The notes beneath the pieces are model-generated. The model ran no database searches. It was not told where the DNA came from and was given only the letters and a program-made list of their open reading frames with translations. 64,000 nt of DNA, taken from Amycolatopsis sp. 2-15 (GTDB lineage: Bacteria > Actinomycetota > Actinomycetes > Mycobacteriales > Pseudonocardiaceae). Made by a program: the position numbers and the translations under genes. This document shows positions 7,729 through 16,400 of the stretch, piece by piece (the stretch's first letter is position 1; every line of letters begins with the position of its first letter). Location: NCBI RefSeq assembly GCF_030285625.1, contig NZ_CP127294.1, positions 8,526,001 through 8,590,000 of the forward strand, read 5' to 3'.

Positions 7729-9003
7729 TCAGCGGACCAGCACCGGCAGTGAGTCGAGCCCGTAGACGATCGAGACCTTGCGGAACGCCAGCTCGTCCGG
7801 CGAGACGGCCAGCCGCAGGTCCGGGAACCGCTTGACCAGGGCCGGGTAGGCCGTGCGCAGCTCCATGCGGGCCAGCTCCGCGCCGATGCAGCGGTGGATG
7901 CCGTAGCCGAAGGCCAGGTGTGAGGACGGGTCGCGCCGGGGGTCGAAGCGTTCCATGTCGGTGCCCAGCGTGGCATCGCGGTTGGCGACGGACAGGGAGA
8001 CCAGCACGATGTCGCCCTCGCCGATGTGGACGCCCGCGACGTCAATATCTTCCTTGGCGAAGCGCGGGAAGGCCATCTGCACCACGGTGAGGTAGCGCAG
8101 CAGCTCCTCGACGAACCGGTGCACGGAGTCGTCGTCGCCGCGGACCGCGTCGAACGCGGCGGGGTCGCGGAGCAGCACCAGGGCGCCGAGGGCGAGCATG
8201 CTGGCGGTGGTTTCGAGGCCACCGGTGAGCACTCCGTCGGCGAGGCCCGCGAGCTCGAGGTCGTCGATCTCGTCGCCGTGTTCCTTGATGAGCATGCCGA
8301 GCAGGCCGTCGCCCGGTTCTTCGCGCTGCTTCTTGACGATGTCGAGCAGGTAGGTCAGCGACTCCGAGATCGCACCGAGCGACGCGCCCGCGCCGCCGAA
8401 CAGGTCGAAGCGCGCGGTGCTCAGGCGCTGGAAGTCGGCGCGGTCCTCATAGGACACCCCGAGCAGCTCGCAGATCGTGAGCGACGGGATCGGGAGCGCG
8501 AACGCCTCCCACAGGTCCACGGGCCCCTCGGCGGCGGCCATCGCGTCGAGCTGTTCGTTCACGATCTCGTCGATGCGCGGCGTGAGGCGGTTGAGCCGGC
8601 GCATGGTGAACTCCGGCGTCAGCAGCTTGCGCAGCCGCGAGTGCACCGGCGGGTCGGCGAAGCCCAGGCCGCCCGGGTTCTGGTCCTCGGTCACGCCCGC
8701 GCTGCCGACGAGGTTCGTGAAGTCGTTGCTGAACTCCGAGACCTTGCCGAGAACGGCCTTCGACTCCTCGTAGCCGGTCACGAGCCACGCGTTCATGCCG
8801 AACGGCAGGTCGAGCTTGCTGATGGGCGCCTCTTCCCGGCGCTGCCCCAGCGACGGCACAGGGTCGAGCCCCACGCGCCGCAGCGGTTCCAGCGCGGAGT
8901 CGGGCAGAAATGCCATCTTCTCGAGGTCGAAACCCTTCTTCTGCTGCCGGGCGATGTACCGGCGGCCTGCCCAGGCGAGGACACGCGAGCGGAGACTCCC
9001 CAT
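7729..9003 (-). CDS. Cytochrome P450
   Basis: The 424-residue bacterial class I P450 has the heme-binding loop FGYGIHRCIGAEL with the axial cysteine at 372, the K-helix ExxR as EELLR, and the I-helix segment GLADGVLTGGLETTAS. The HSRLRKLLTPEFT block is typical of CYP105/107-like actinobacterial enzymes, which hydroxylate secondary metabolites or xenobiotics. The I-helix acid-alcohol pair appears as ETT rather than the commoner DTT. No ferredoxin or reductase gene is adjacent, so redox partners must be encoded elsewhere. The nearest gene downstream is convergent (AlkB-like); upstream is the divergent large ATPase regulator. Confidence 0.93.
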   Translation of the reverse strand: MGSLRSRVLAWAGRRYIARQQKKGFDLEKMAFLPDSALEPLRRVGLDPVPSLGQRREEAPISKLDLPFGMNAWLVTGYEESKAVLGKVSEFSNDFTNLVGSAGVTEDQNPGGLGFADPPVHSRLRKLLTPEFTMRRLNRLTPRIDEIVNEQLDAMAAAEGPVDLWEAFALPIPSLTICELLGVSYEDRADFQRLSTARFDLFGGAGASLGAISESLTYLLDIVKKQREEPGDGLLGMLIKEHGDEIDDLELAGLADGVLTGGLETTASMLALGALVLLRDPAAFDAVRGDDDSVHRFVEELLRYLTVVQMAFPRFAKEDIDVAGVHIGEGDIVLVSLSVANRDATLGTDMERFDPRRDPSSHLAFGYGIHRCIGAELARMELRTAYPALVKRFPDLRLAVSPDELAFRKVSIVYGLDSLPVLVR

Positions 9004-9161
9004 GGCGGCGACACTACCCCACCCGCCGTTCGGGTGATCCGGGCGGAGACAGCTGTCACCTGCGGTTCACCCGGGGATTGTCGGTGCCGCCGTCCAGAAT
9101 GGGCGCGACGAACGACGCCGGGCCGTGAGAGGCTCGGCTCACGAACCCGGAGGAAACGGAC

Positions 9162-12100
9162 ATGACTGCGGCGCTCATCGGACGGGAGCACCCCGCCTCG
9201 GTGTTGCGCGCGGAGCTGGCGCGCGCGACCGCGAGCCACGGCGGCCTGGTGCTGGTCACCGGCGAGGCCGGCATCGGCAAGACCACGCTCGTCACGGGCC
9301 TGGCCGACGAGGCCCGTGAACGCGGCGCGCTGGTGCTCGCCGGCACGTGCTGGGAGTCGGGCAGCGCGCCCGGTTACTGGCCGTGGGTGCAGGTCGTGCG
9401 CGCGCTGCGCCGGGCCGCGGAGCCGCACGAGTGGGCCGCCGCCGATTCCGCGACGCTCTCGGCGCTGCTCGGCGAATCCCCCGAGCCCGGCGACGCGTTC
9501 CGGTTGCACGACGCCGTCACGAGCGCGCTCATCACGCTCTCGCACGACCGGCCCGTGGTGGTGGTCCTCGACGACCTGCACTGGGCCGACCCCGCTTCGC
9601 TGCGCCTGCTCGACTTCGCGGCGCGCCACACGTGGTTCGAGCGGCTGTTGCTGATCGGCACGTACCGGGATGTCGAGGTCGAGGCGCCCGGCCACCCGCT
9701 GCACCAGCTCGTGCTGCCGCTCGTCGCGAAGGCCACCACGGTCACGCTCACCGGCCTCGACCCCGCGCAGGTCGCCGAGCTGATGGGCCGCACCGCGGGC
9801 ACGGACCCCGGCGCCGAACTGGCCGCCGACGTGCACCGCCGCACCGGCGGCAACCCGTTTTTCGTCGAGCAGACCGCGCGGCTCTGGCGCAGCGGCAGCC
9901 CCGTCTCGGCCGTCGCGCCGGGCGTGGCCGACGCGCTGCAGCGGCGGCTGTCGCTGCTGCCGGCGCAGGTGGCGGACCTGTTGAGCGACGCCGCCGTGCT
10001 CGGCCGGGAGTTCTCGTTGCATTTGCTCGCGGCGGTCGCCGGCGCCCCCGTGCCGCAGGTCGACCACCTGCTCGGCCAGGCCATCGCGACGCGGCTCGTG
10101 GTCGCGCTGGGCGAAGGCCGCTTCGCGTTCGCCCACGACCTGGTCCGTGAATCGCGCTACGCCGGCCTCGGGATCGAGGGAGCGGCCCGCCGCCACGCGG
10201 CCGTCGCCGACTCCGACCTGGTCGGCCCCGCCGAACGCGCCCGGCACGCCTACCTGGCCGGCGCTCTCGTCGAGCCGGCCCGCACCGTCGAGCTGCTCCT
10301 GGCGGCGACCCGGGATGCGAGTGCGCGCCTCGCCATCGAGGAGTCGATCGGCCACCTGCGGCGCGCACTGGAACGCGCGCCGACCGTCCGTACGCGTGCC
10401 GTCGTGGAGCTGGAACTGGGCACGGTGCTGTGGCGCGTCGACGACAAGGACGAGGCCTGGGAACACTTCGAAGGGGCCGTGACGGCCGTCCGCGAACTCG
10501 ACGACGCCGAGCTGCTCGCGCGCGCCGGCCTCACCCTCGCCCGAGTCGACCCGGGCGGCGCACGCCACGAGCTCGTCTCCGGTCTCCTCCTGGAAGCCCA
10601 CCGCCGCCTCTGCGCGGGAACTCCGGCCGAACAGCTGTCCCTCGACCGCGTCACGCTCGAGCTGACGGCCCGCGCCGCCATGCTCGCCCGCGACGACGAG
10701 GACGACCACGCCCTGGCCTTCTCCCTGTGGGCTCGCCACGACGCCATCTGGGGCCCCGGCAGCGGCGCCGAACGCGAGCGGCTGACGGACGAACTCGCAG
10801 CCATCGCCCGCCGCACCGGCGACCGCGAAAACGAATACTTCGCGTCGTCGTTGAAATGGGTCGCCCTCCTCGAACAAGGCGACCCCCGTTATCTGGAGCA
10901 GTTCCGCTCGTTCCAGGCCCTGACGGAAAACAGCGGCCTGCGCGGCGCCGAACTGGCCGCGAAAATCGACCGCAGCATCATCTGTGCCCTCCACGGCCGC
11001 TTCGCCGACTCGGACGCCGCTCTGCAGCAAGCTTTGGACGCGCACCTCGGCCTGAGTGAACGCGAGTTCGGCTTCATGGGCGACCAGCTGCGCTGGAGCG
11101 CCCTGCTGCTGCAAGGCCGTTTCGCCGAGCTGGCCGACCTGCCCGCCCGCATGAGCGACGCCGGCCACTCCCACCCCGGCCTCCTGCGCGCCCTCGCCGC
11201 CGCCCACGCCGGCGACGCGGCCGCCACGCGCGAGCTGCTCGCCGAGGCCACCGCGGAAGCCCCGTACTCCCGCGAGTTCACCCCGCTGTGGCTGCGCTGC
11301 CAGGCCCAGGCCGCCGCCGTCCTGGCCGACCGCCCGGCCGCCGAACGCCTCCTGGCCGAGCTCGCCCCGTACTCCGGCGAATGGCTGGTTTCCTTGTACG
11401 GCTGCGACCTGAGCGGCCCGGTCGACCTCTGGACCGGCCTCCTCGCCGCAACCCTCGGCGACCACGACCTCGCCGTCGATCTGTTCACCGCGGCCGCCCG
11501 CTCCGCCGACCGCCTGCGTGCGCGCCCGTGGTCGATCGAAGCCCGCAGCCACCTCGCCACCGCCTACCAGAACCTCGGCGACACCACTCGTGCGGCAGAA
11601 CTGTTCGACACCGTCACCGCGGAAGCCACTTCCCTTGGCATGCACCACATCCCCGCCCGCGTTCGTTCAGCCCGAACGGAACCGTTACCCCTCAACGAGT
11701 TCCGCCGGACCGACTCCGTCTGGTGCCTCCGCTACTCCGGCCACGAGACCCGCGTCCCCGACTCCAAAGGCCTGCGCGACCTCCACTCCCTCCTCGGCCG
11801 CCCCGGCACCGACGTCCCCGCCGTCCGCCTCCTCTCCCCCGAAGCCGACTTCGCCCCCACCTTCACCGGCACCCCCGTCCTCGACGACACCGCCAAAGCC
11901 GCCTACCGCCACCGCCTCACCGAACTCGACGCCGCCATCGACCACGCCACCACCCTCGGCAACGACACCCGCGCCGCCACCCTCGACACCGAACGCGCCG
12001 CGCTCCTCACCGAACTCCGCACCTCCTCCGGCCTCGCCGGCCGCACCCGCCGCCTGGGCGACGAATCCGAACGCGCGCGCAAAGCCGTCACCGCCCGCAT

Positions 12101-12224
12101 CCGCGACGCCATCCGCAAGCTCGCCGACCTCCACCCCACCCTCGCCGATCACCTCCACGCCACCATCACCACCGGCTCGAGCTGCTCCTACCACCCACCC
12201 ACCCCCACCCCTTGGCGCCTCTGA
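9162..12224 (+). CDS. Large AAA_16/STAND ATPase regulator without LuxR domain
   Basis: This 1020-residue protein has a Walker A motif GEAGIGKTT at 34-42 and Walker B VVVVLDDLHW at 132-141, both in an orc1/MalT-like NTPase module. A long helical region of TPR-like repeats follows (about 350-850). No LuxR helix-turn-helix is present. The C-terminus instead carries the block VWCLRYSGHETRVPDSKGLRDL and a tail ARKAVTARIRDAIRKLADLHP, as found in a group of actinobacterial ATPases often linked to cyclase or kinase effectors. Its output is therefore unclear. From about 11,700 onward the coding strand is strongly C-rich. The gene ends into a palindromic repeat region. Confidence 0.85.
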   Translation: MTAALIGREHPASVLRAELARATASHGGLVLVTGEAGIGKTTLVTGLADEARERGALVLAGTCWESGSAPGYWPWVQVVRALRRAAEPHEWAAADSATLSALLGESPEPGDAFRLHDAVTSALITLSHDRPVVVVLDDLHWADPASLRLLDFAARHTWFERLLLIGTYRDVEVEAPGHPLHQLVLPLVAKATTVTLTGLDPAQVAELMGRTAGTDPGAELAADVHRRTGGNPFFVEQTARLWRSGSPVSAVAPGVADALQRRLSLLPAQVADLLSDAAVLGREFSLHLLAAVAGAPVPQVDHLLGQAIATRLVVALGEGRFAFAHDLVRESRYAGLGIEGAARRHAAVADSDLVGPAERARHAYLAGALVEPARTVELLLAATRDASARLAIEESIGHLRRALERAPTVRTRAVVELELGTVLWRVDDKDEAWEHFEGAVTAVRELDDAELLARAGLTLARVDPGGARHELVSGLLLEAHRRLCAGTPAEQLSLDRVTLELTARAAMLARDDEDDHALAFSLWARHDAIWGPGSGAERERLTDELAAIARRTGDRENEYFASSLKWVALLEQGDPRYLEQFRSFQALTENSGLRGAELAAKIDRSIICALHGRFADSDAALQQALDAHLGLSEREFGFMGDQLRWSALLLQGRFAELADLPARMSDAGHSHPGLLRALAAAHAGDAAATRELLAEATAEAPYSREFTPLWLRCQAQAAAVLADRPAAERLLAELAPYSGEWLVSLYGCDLSGPVDLWTGLLAATLGDHDLAVDLFTAAARSADRLRARPWSIEARSHLATAYQNLGDTTRAAELFDTVTAEATSLGMHHIPARVRSARTEPLPLNEFRRTDSVWCLRYSGHETRVPDSKGLRDLHSLLGRPGTDVPAVRLLSPEADFAPTFTGTPVLDDTAKAAYRHRLTELDAAIDHATTLGNDTRAATLDTERAALLTELRTSSGLAGRTRRLGDESERARKAVTARIRDAIRKLADLHPTLADHLHATITTGSSCSYHPPTPTPWRL

Positions 12225-12246
12225 CGCCGCCACCCCAGCCACCCCA

Positions 12247-12325
12247 CCCCAATGTGGCGTTCGGTGCGTTGAACGCACCGAACGCCACATTGGGTGCACC
12301 CAGCGCACCCAACGCCACATTGGGG
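12247..12325. repeat. Three-arm palindromic intergenic repeat, copy 1
   Basis: A perfect inverted repeat with 23-bp arms lies at 12248-12270 and 12272-12294, around a single central G at 12271. A third arm at 12311-12325 repeats AACGCCACATTGGGG and can also pair with the first arm (12247-12261), so alternative hairpins are possible. The core is CCCAATGTGGCGTT. The same design recurs at 48942-49020. Both copies sit right after gene ends, as expected of a dispersed terminator-associated repeat family. Confidence 0.85.
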
Positions 12326-12492
12326 CGCTTTTGCCCCACCCCACCGCCGGCCGCACACACAACCCACCACCCCACCCACCCCGGCGTTCTCTTGCCACCA
12401 CCCAACCCCCACCCGGCAACACGACCGAAGCTCCCCCCATCCCTCCCCGCAACCTTCCCCCGGCCGGCCCCCCGATTCTTTTCCCCAACACA

Positions 12493-12546
12493 GTAGAGAT
12501 CGGCTTGTCGAGGTACTCATTCCCGCCTTGACAAGCCGATCTCTAC
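12493..12546. repeat. Long perfect hairpin, terminator or MITE-like
   Basis: GTAGAGATCGGCTTGTC at 12493-12509 is perfectly complementary to 12530-12546. With an adjacent G-T pair and three more pairs, the stem extends to 21 bp around a 12-base loop (12514-12525). It lies between the 3' ends of convergent genes. No target-site duplication or U-run is evident. It may be a bidirectional terminator or a small palindromic element. Confidence 0.7.
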
Positions 12547-12630
12547 CGTCGTAACAATCAAAAATCGGGGTGCCCACCACATTCCCCAGTGCCAATGGTG
12601 TGCGCAGCACGCCGAGGCACCTTCAAACCC

Positions 12631-13476
12631 TCACTTCCGGTTGTACAACCGCATAGTCCACGTCCCAAACACCACCGTCAGCGCCGCCGCCGCCACCAGT
12701 GTCCACATGATCGCCGAGAAGTCCCACACCCCAGCCATCATCGACCGAACCCCGCTCACCAACTGCGTAATCGGATTGAACTCCACAAATACCTGCAACC
12801 ACCCCGGCATCGTCGACGGATCCACATACACGTTCGACAGGAAAGTCAGCGGCATGATCACCATCATGCTCACCCCCATCACCGACTTCTCCGACCGCAA
12901 CAGCAACCCGAACATCGTCCACACCCACGACAACCCGAACGAAAACACCAACAACAGCACAACTCCAGCCACCACACCCCCGAACCCACCAGGCGGCCGG
13001 AACCCCAGCACCAACCCCACCACCATGATCACCACAGACGCGATCACATACCGCAACGCGTCCCCCAGCAAATACCCCACCATCGCCGACGGCCGCCAAA
13101 TCGGCAACGTCCGAAACCGGTCGAACACCCCTTTCTCGATATCCGTATTGACCGCCAACCCCGTATACATCGTGATCATCACAACACTCGACGCCAGAAT
13201 CCCCGGCAGGAAGAACTGCAGGTACTGCGAAGGCGACCCCGCCAAGGCCCCACCGAACAAATACGTGAACATCAACGTCATCATGATCGGGAACGCCGTC
13301 ACGTCGAACAGCTGCTCCGGCACGTGCTTGATCTTCAGCACCGCCCGCCGCCCGAACGTGATGGACGTCGACAACGCACTCGGCCGCGGCGGACGCTCCA
13401 CCGCCACCAACAACGCCGCCAAATCCTCGACCTTCGGCGCCGCCAACTCGACATCAGCCTCACGTACAGTCGTCAC
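12631..13476 (-). CDS. ABC-2 type permease (DrrB-like)
   Basis: This 281-residue integral membrane protein has about six hydrophobic helices (from roughly residue 60 to the end) and the central block [17 protein letters not shown]. That block is the conserved cytoplasmic loop of the daunorubicin-resistance DrrB/ABC-2 family. It should form the membrane channel for export of an amphiphilic compound, powered by the ATPase encoded just upstream. The genes overlap by four bases (GTGA at 13473-13476). The long N-terminal tail of about 45 residues is cytoplasmic. The 3' end faces the palindrome-rich gap. Confidence 0.93.
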   Translation of the reverse strand: MTTVREADVELAAPKVEDLAALLVAVERPPRPSALSTSITFGRRAVLKIKHVPEQLFDVTAFPIMMTLMFTYLFGGALAGSPSQYLQFFLPGILASSVVMITMYTGLAVNTDIEKGVFDRFRTLPIWRPSAMVGYLLGDALRYVIASVVIMVVGLVLGFRPPGGFGGVVAGVVLLLVFSFGLSWVWTMFGLLLRSEKSVMGVSMMVIMPLTFLSNVYVDPSTMPGWLQVFVEFNPITQLVSGVRSMMAGVWDFSAIMWTLVAAAALTVVFGTWTMRLYNRK

Positions 13477-14459
13477 ACCGCCACCTCCTCACTCGCCGGA
13501 CGATCAGTCAGAGCCAAGAACACCTCGTCGAGACTCGGCTGCCCCAAAGAAAACGTGTCGACGGTGATGCCGGCTCGCGCCAGCTCCGCCAACGCCCGCG
13601 ACGCTCGGTCCGCCGCACCGAGATGCGCATCGGCCGACAACCGCGCCGTCAACGCCAGCGGATCCGGCTCCAGCTGCACCGCCGCGTCGAGCGTCCGCCC
13701 CAGCACCTCCGCCGCGACGGAACGCTGATCAGCGTCCCGCAACCGCAAATGCACAGCCCCGACCCCCACGGACGCCTTCAACTCCCCCTTGGTCCCCTCC
13801 GCGATCACCTTCCCGTGATCGATCACCGCGATCCGCGATGCCAGCTGATCGGCCTCGTCGAGATACTGGGTAGTCAGCAACACTGTCGTCCCCTGCCCGA
13901 CAATCGCGCGCACGATGTCCCACACCTGGTTGCGGCTACGGGGATCCAGCCCCGTCGTCGGCTCGTCGAGGAACAGCAGATCCGGTGTGTTCAGAATGCT
14001 GGCCGCGATGTCCAACCGCCGCCGCATCCCACCCGAGTAGTTCTTCACCTGCCGCGCGGCCGCGTCGGTCAACCCGAACGCCTCCAGCAACTGCGCCGCA
14101 CGCGACCGGGCCGCGGGCTTGCGATGCCCGAGCAGCCGAGCCAGCATCACGAGGTTCTCGGTACCGGTGAGATCCTCGTCGACCGACGCGTACTGCCCGG
14201 TGAGGCTCACCCGGCTGCGCACCGCGTCGGCCTCACGCACCACGTCCTTGCCGAATACCCGCGCCTCACCCCCGTCGGGCCTGGTCAACGTCGCCAGCAT
14301 GCGCACGGCCGTCGTCTTGCCCGCGCCGTTGGGGCCGAGGACGCCGAAGACGGTGCCCGCAGGCACCACGAGATCGATGCCGTCGACCGCCCGGGTCTGC
14401 CCGAACACCTTCACGAGCCCGGCGGTCTCGATCGCCGGCCCGGCGGTGGCACTGCTCAT
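13473..14459 (-). CDS. DrrA-type ABC transporter ATPase
   Basis: This is a 328-residue ABC ATPase of the daunorubicin-resistance type. Walker [10 protein letters not shown] is at 42-50, signature YSGGM at 141-145, and Walker B LLFLDEP at 161-167 followed by TTGLDPRSR. The roughly 90-residue C-terminal extension after the ATPase core, ending [11 protein letters not shown], is characteristic of DrrA, where it assists assembly with DrrB. The ATG at 14459 follows GGGAAGGGA. A 15-bp tandem repeat lies directly upstream, in the probable leader or promoter region. The substrate is unknown; no biosynthetic cluster is adjacent, so multidrug export is the cautious call. Confidence 0.93.
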   Translation of the reverse strand: MSSATAGPAIETAGLVKVFGQTRAVDGIDLVVPAGTVFGVLGPNGAGKTTAVRMLATLTRPDGGEARVFGKDVVREADAVRSRVSLTGQYASVDEDLTGTENLVMLARLLGHRKPAARSRAAQLLEAFGLTDAAARQVKNYSGGMRRRLDIAASILNTPDLLFLDEPTTGLDPRSRNQVWDIVRAIVGQGTTVLLTTQYLDEADQLASRIAVIDHGKVIAEGTKGELKASVGVGAVHLRLRDADQRSVAAEVLGRTLDAAVQLEPDPLALTARLSADAHLGAADRASRALAELARAGITVDTFSLGQPSLDEVFLALTDRPASEEVAV

Positions 14460-14477
14460 GTCTGTCCCTTCCCGTCA

Positions 14478-14552
14478 CAGTCGGTTCACGCGCAGTCGGT
14501 TCACGCGCAGTCGGTTCACGCGCAGTCGGTTCACGCGCAGTCGGTTCACGCG
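14478..14552. repeat. 15-bp tandem repeat, five copies
   Basis: The unit CAGTCGGTTCACGCG is repeated five times without error, starting at 14478, 14493, 14508, 14523 and 14538. On the minus strand each unit contains an in-frame TGA for the FMN reductase gene. That stop (at 14546-14548) lies inside the last unit and is followed by further in-frame stops every five codons. The array fills most of the gap before the DrrA-type gene, so copy number would alter its leader length. Confidence 0.95.
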
Positions 14553-15115
14553 CAATACGGCCGCGCCCGCCGCCCGTCGCGCAGGGCGAGCCCCCACCAG
14601 ACGAGCTCGTCGAGCAACGTCGTCACGGCGTGCGCGTAGCGCTCCGGATCGGGCCGGAACCCGCCGTCGGCGACGCGGCCTTCGAGCAGGTCGAGGCACA
14701 CCGCGTCGCGCAACGTCGCCGTGTGCAGCTCGGTGAACACCCCACGGAGCTGCTCCACCGCGTATCGGCCGGCGGCGCGGTAGCCGTAGGAGACGAAGCC
14801 GACCGGTTTCGCCCGCCACTCGTCGTACGCGCAGTCGATGGCCTGCTTGAGCGACGCCGGGAAGCTGCGGTTGTACTCCGGTGTGACGACCACGTAGGCC
14901 TCCGCCGCCGCGATCCGCCGCGCGAACCCGGTCATCGCCGGGGTCGGCCGCGCCGGGTAGCACGCGGGGATCGCGAAGTCGGCGAGGTCGACCACGTCGA
15001 GGTCCAGGCCGGTGCGCACACCGGCCCGCTCGACGAACCACCGGCCGACGCCGCCGCCCACCCGGCCCTCCCGGGTGCTGGCGACGACCACGGCCACCCG
15101 CAGCTTCTCCTGCAC
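14546..15115 (-). CDS. NADPH-dependent FMN reductase
   Basis: The flavodoxin-like protein of about 189 residues has the motif VAVVVASTREGR near the N-terminus for FMN phosphate binding. The family signature VVVTPEYNRSFPASLKQAIDCAYDEW and the block KPVGFVSYG complete the match. Such enzymes reduce flavin or quinones with NAD(P)H. GTG at 15115 is the likely start because the conserved domain begins there; the upstream frame (to 15241) is arginine-rich and looks non-coding. The stop codon is inside the 15-bp tandem repeat, and the DrrA-type gene follows on the same strand. Confidence 0.88.
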   Translation of the reverse strand: MQEKLRVAVVVASTREGRVGGGVGRWFVERAGVRTGLDLDVVDLADFAIPACYPARPTPAMTGFARRIAAAEAYVVVTPEYNRSFPASLKQAIDCAYDEWRAKPVGFVSYGYRAAGRYAVEQLRGVFTELHTATLRDAVCLDLLEGRVADGGFRPDPERYAHAVTTLLDELVWWGLALRDGRRARPYCA

Positions 15116-15312
15116 ACCCTCAGGGCGCCAGATGCGCGCGAGCCGTCGCCAGATCGGATCTGGCAGGCGAGAGGTCAGGCGTCCAGGCGCACGAACACCG
15201 AGAAGAGGAACACCACCGCGAGCGCCCACTGGGCACACCACAACACGATGTGTTCACTGCGCCGACGCCCATGCGCTCCCACCGAGACCGGTCCCGCGCC
15301 GGCAGTATCCGT

Positions 15313-15324
15313 TGAAACGTTTCA
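15313..15324 (+). promoter_or_regulatory. LacI-family operator
   Basis: TGAAACGTTTCA is a perfect 12-bp palindrome with the central CG and AAAC/GTTT half-sites typical of LacI/GalR operators. It lies 42 bases upstream of a LacI-family gene, so autoregulation is likely. The divergent FMN reductase gene could also be affected. Confidence 0.8.
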
Positions 15325-15365
15325 TCATCGTGTTAGGCTGGCCGTCCCGAGGGCGAGGGAGGGCC

Positions 15366-16361
15366 GTGGTCGGCATCAAGGAAGTCGCGAAGCGCGCAGG
15401 CGTTTCGATCGGCACAGTGTCCAATGTGGTCAATCGGCCGCACGTCGTCGCGACGGCCACGCGCAACCGGGTCCTGTCGGTCATCCAGGAGCTGGGGTAC
15501 GTGCGCGACGAGTCCGCGCGACAGCTGCGCGCGGGGCGTTCGCGGATCATGGCGCTGCTCGTGCTCGACCTCGGGAACCCGTTTTTCGTCGACGTCGCGC
15601 GCGGCGCCGAGGAAGCCGCGCACGCGCAGGGGATCAACGTCATCACGTGCAACAGCGGGCAGCGGGTGGAGACCGAGGCGTCGTACCTCGCGATGCTCGC
15701 CGAGCAGCGGGTGCGCGGCGCGTTGCTGAGCCCGGTCGACACCGCCGGCGACGCGATGCGCGCCTTCCGGCGCAGCGGGATCCCGTACGTGTTCGTGGAC
15801 CGCAAGGTGCCCGCAGACGAGGCGAGCTCCGTGTCGGTGGACGACGTCGCGGGTGGCGCGCTCGCCGCGCGGCACCTGCTGGAGACCGGGCACCGGCACA
15901 TCGGGTTCGTGAACGGCCCCACCCTCCTCACGCAGTGCCGCGACCGCGACGCCGGCGTGCGTTCCGTGCTCACCGGCTCGGGCGCGCAGCTGTCGGCGGT
16001 GGAAGCGATCGGCCTGGACGTCGCGTCGGGCCGCGACGCGGGCGCGCGCCTGCTCGGCATGAGCCCCCGGCCGACGGCCGTGTTCTGCGCCAACGACCTG
16101 CTCGCGCTCGGCGTGCTGCAGGCGATGGTCGGCGCAGGCGTGCGCGTGCCGGACGAGATGGCCATCGTCGGCTACGACGACATCGAGTTCGCGGGCGCGG
16201 CGGCCGTCCCGCTCACGTCCGTGCGCCAGCCCGCGTTCCGGCTCGGGCGCACGGCCGCCGAGCAGCTGCTGGCGGAGACAGACGAAAACCCGCCGCCGCA
16301 CCGTGAAGAGGTGTTCACGCCGGAGCTGGTGGTGCGGGAGTCGACGCGCGTTCGGCGGTAA
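15366..16361 (+). CDS. LacI-family transcriptional regulator
   Basis: The 331-residue regulator begins with a LacI helix-turn-helix (IKEVAKRAGVSIGTVSNVVNRP) and hinge. A periplasmic-binding-like sensor domain follows, with VLDLGNPFFVDVARGAEEAA, HIGFVNGP and AVFCANDLLALGVLQA. It probably senses a sugar or nucleoside. GTG at 15366 has a strong GGGAGGG just before it. A perfect LacI-type operator is 42 bases upstream. No sugar-catabolic operon is adjacent, so its regulon must be elsewhere or limited to itself and the neighbouring FMN reductase. Confidence 0.92.
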   Translation: MVGIKEVAKRAGVSIGTVSNVVNRPHVVATATRNRVLSVIQELGYVRDESARQLRAGRSRIMALLVLDLGNPFFVDVARGAEEAAHAQGINVITCNSGQRVETEASYLAMLAEQRVRGALLSPVDTAGDAMRAFRRSGIPYVFVDRKVPADEASSVSVDDVAGGALAARHLLETGHRHIGFVNGPTLLTQCRDRDAGVRSVLTGSGAQLSAVEAIGLDVASGRDAGARLLGMSPRPTAVFCANDLLALGVLQAMVGAGVRVPDEMAIVGYDDIEFAGAAAVPLTSVRQPAFRLGRTAAEQLLAETDENPPPHREEVFTPELVVRESTRVRR

Positions 16362-16366
16362 CTGTT

Positions 16367-16380
16367 TACACCGGAGTGTA
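16367..16380 (+). promoter_or_regulatory. Candidate TetR operator
   Basis: TACAC-CGGA-GTGTA is a perfect inverted repeat 20 bases upstream of the TetR gene start. It sits within a locally AT-rich stretch, where a TGTTTA/TAAACA pair also flanks it (16364-16369 and 16391-16396). The position suits autorepression of the TetR-methyltransferase operon. Confidence 0.6.
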
Positions 16381-16400
16381 CAGAGGGTTATAAACACTTC

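Larger units (their letters stand above)
12225..12630. other. Convergent intergenic region with palindromes
   Basis: This gap of about 400 bp separates convergent genes and shows no credible coding sequence; open frames here are translations of repeats. It holds a three-arm palindromic repeat (12247-12325), a C-rich stretch (about 12330-12480) with runs of CCACC, and a second long hairpin (12493-12546). The region probably provides transcription termination for both flanking genes. Confidence 0.7.

Noticed and set aside
8793..11648. A 951-codon open frame on the minus strand.
   Set aside because: It is antisense to the ATPase regulator and P450-related region, is glycine/glutamine-rich and has no domain.
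12589..13728. Plus-strand frame rich in His, Arg and Pro.
   Set aside because: It is antisense to the DrrAB-type transporter genes, which have clear Walker and signature motifs.
14478..14552. Tandem repeats considered as a CRISPR array.
   Set aside because: Units are contiguous 15-mers with no spacers, and no cas genes are in the window.
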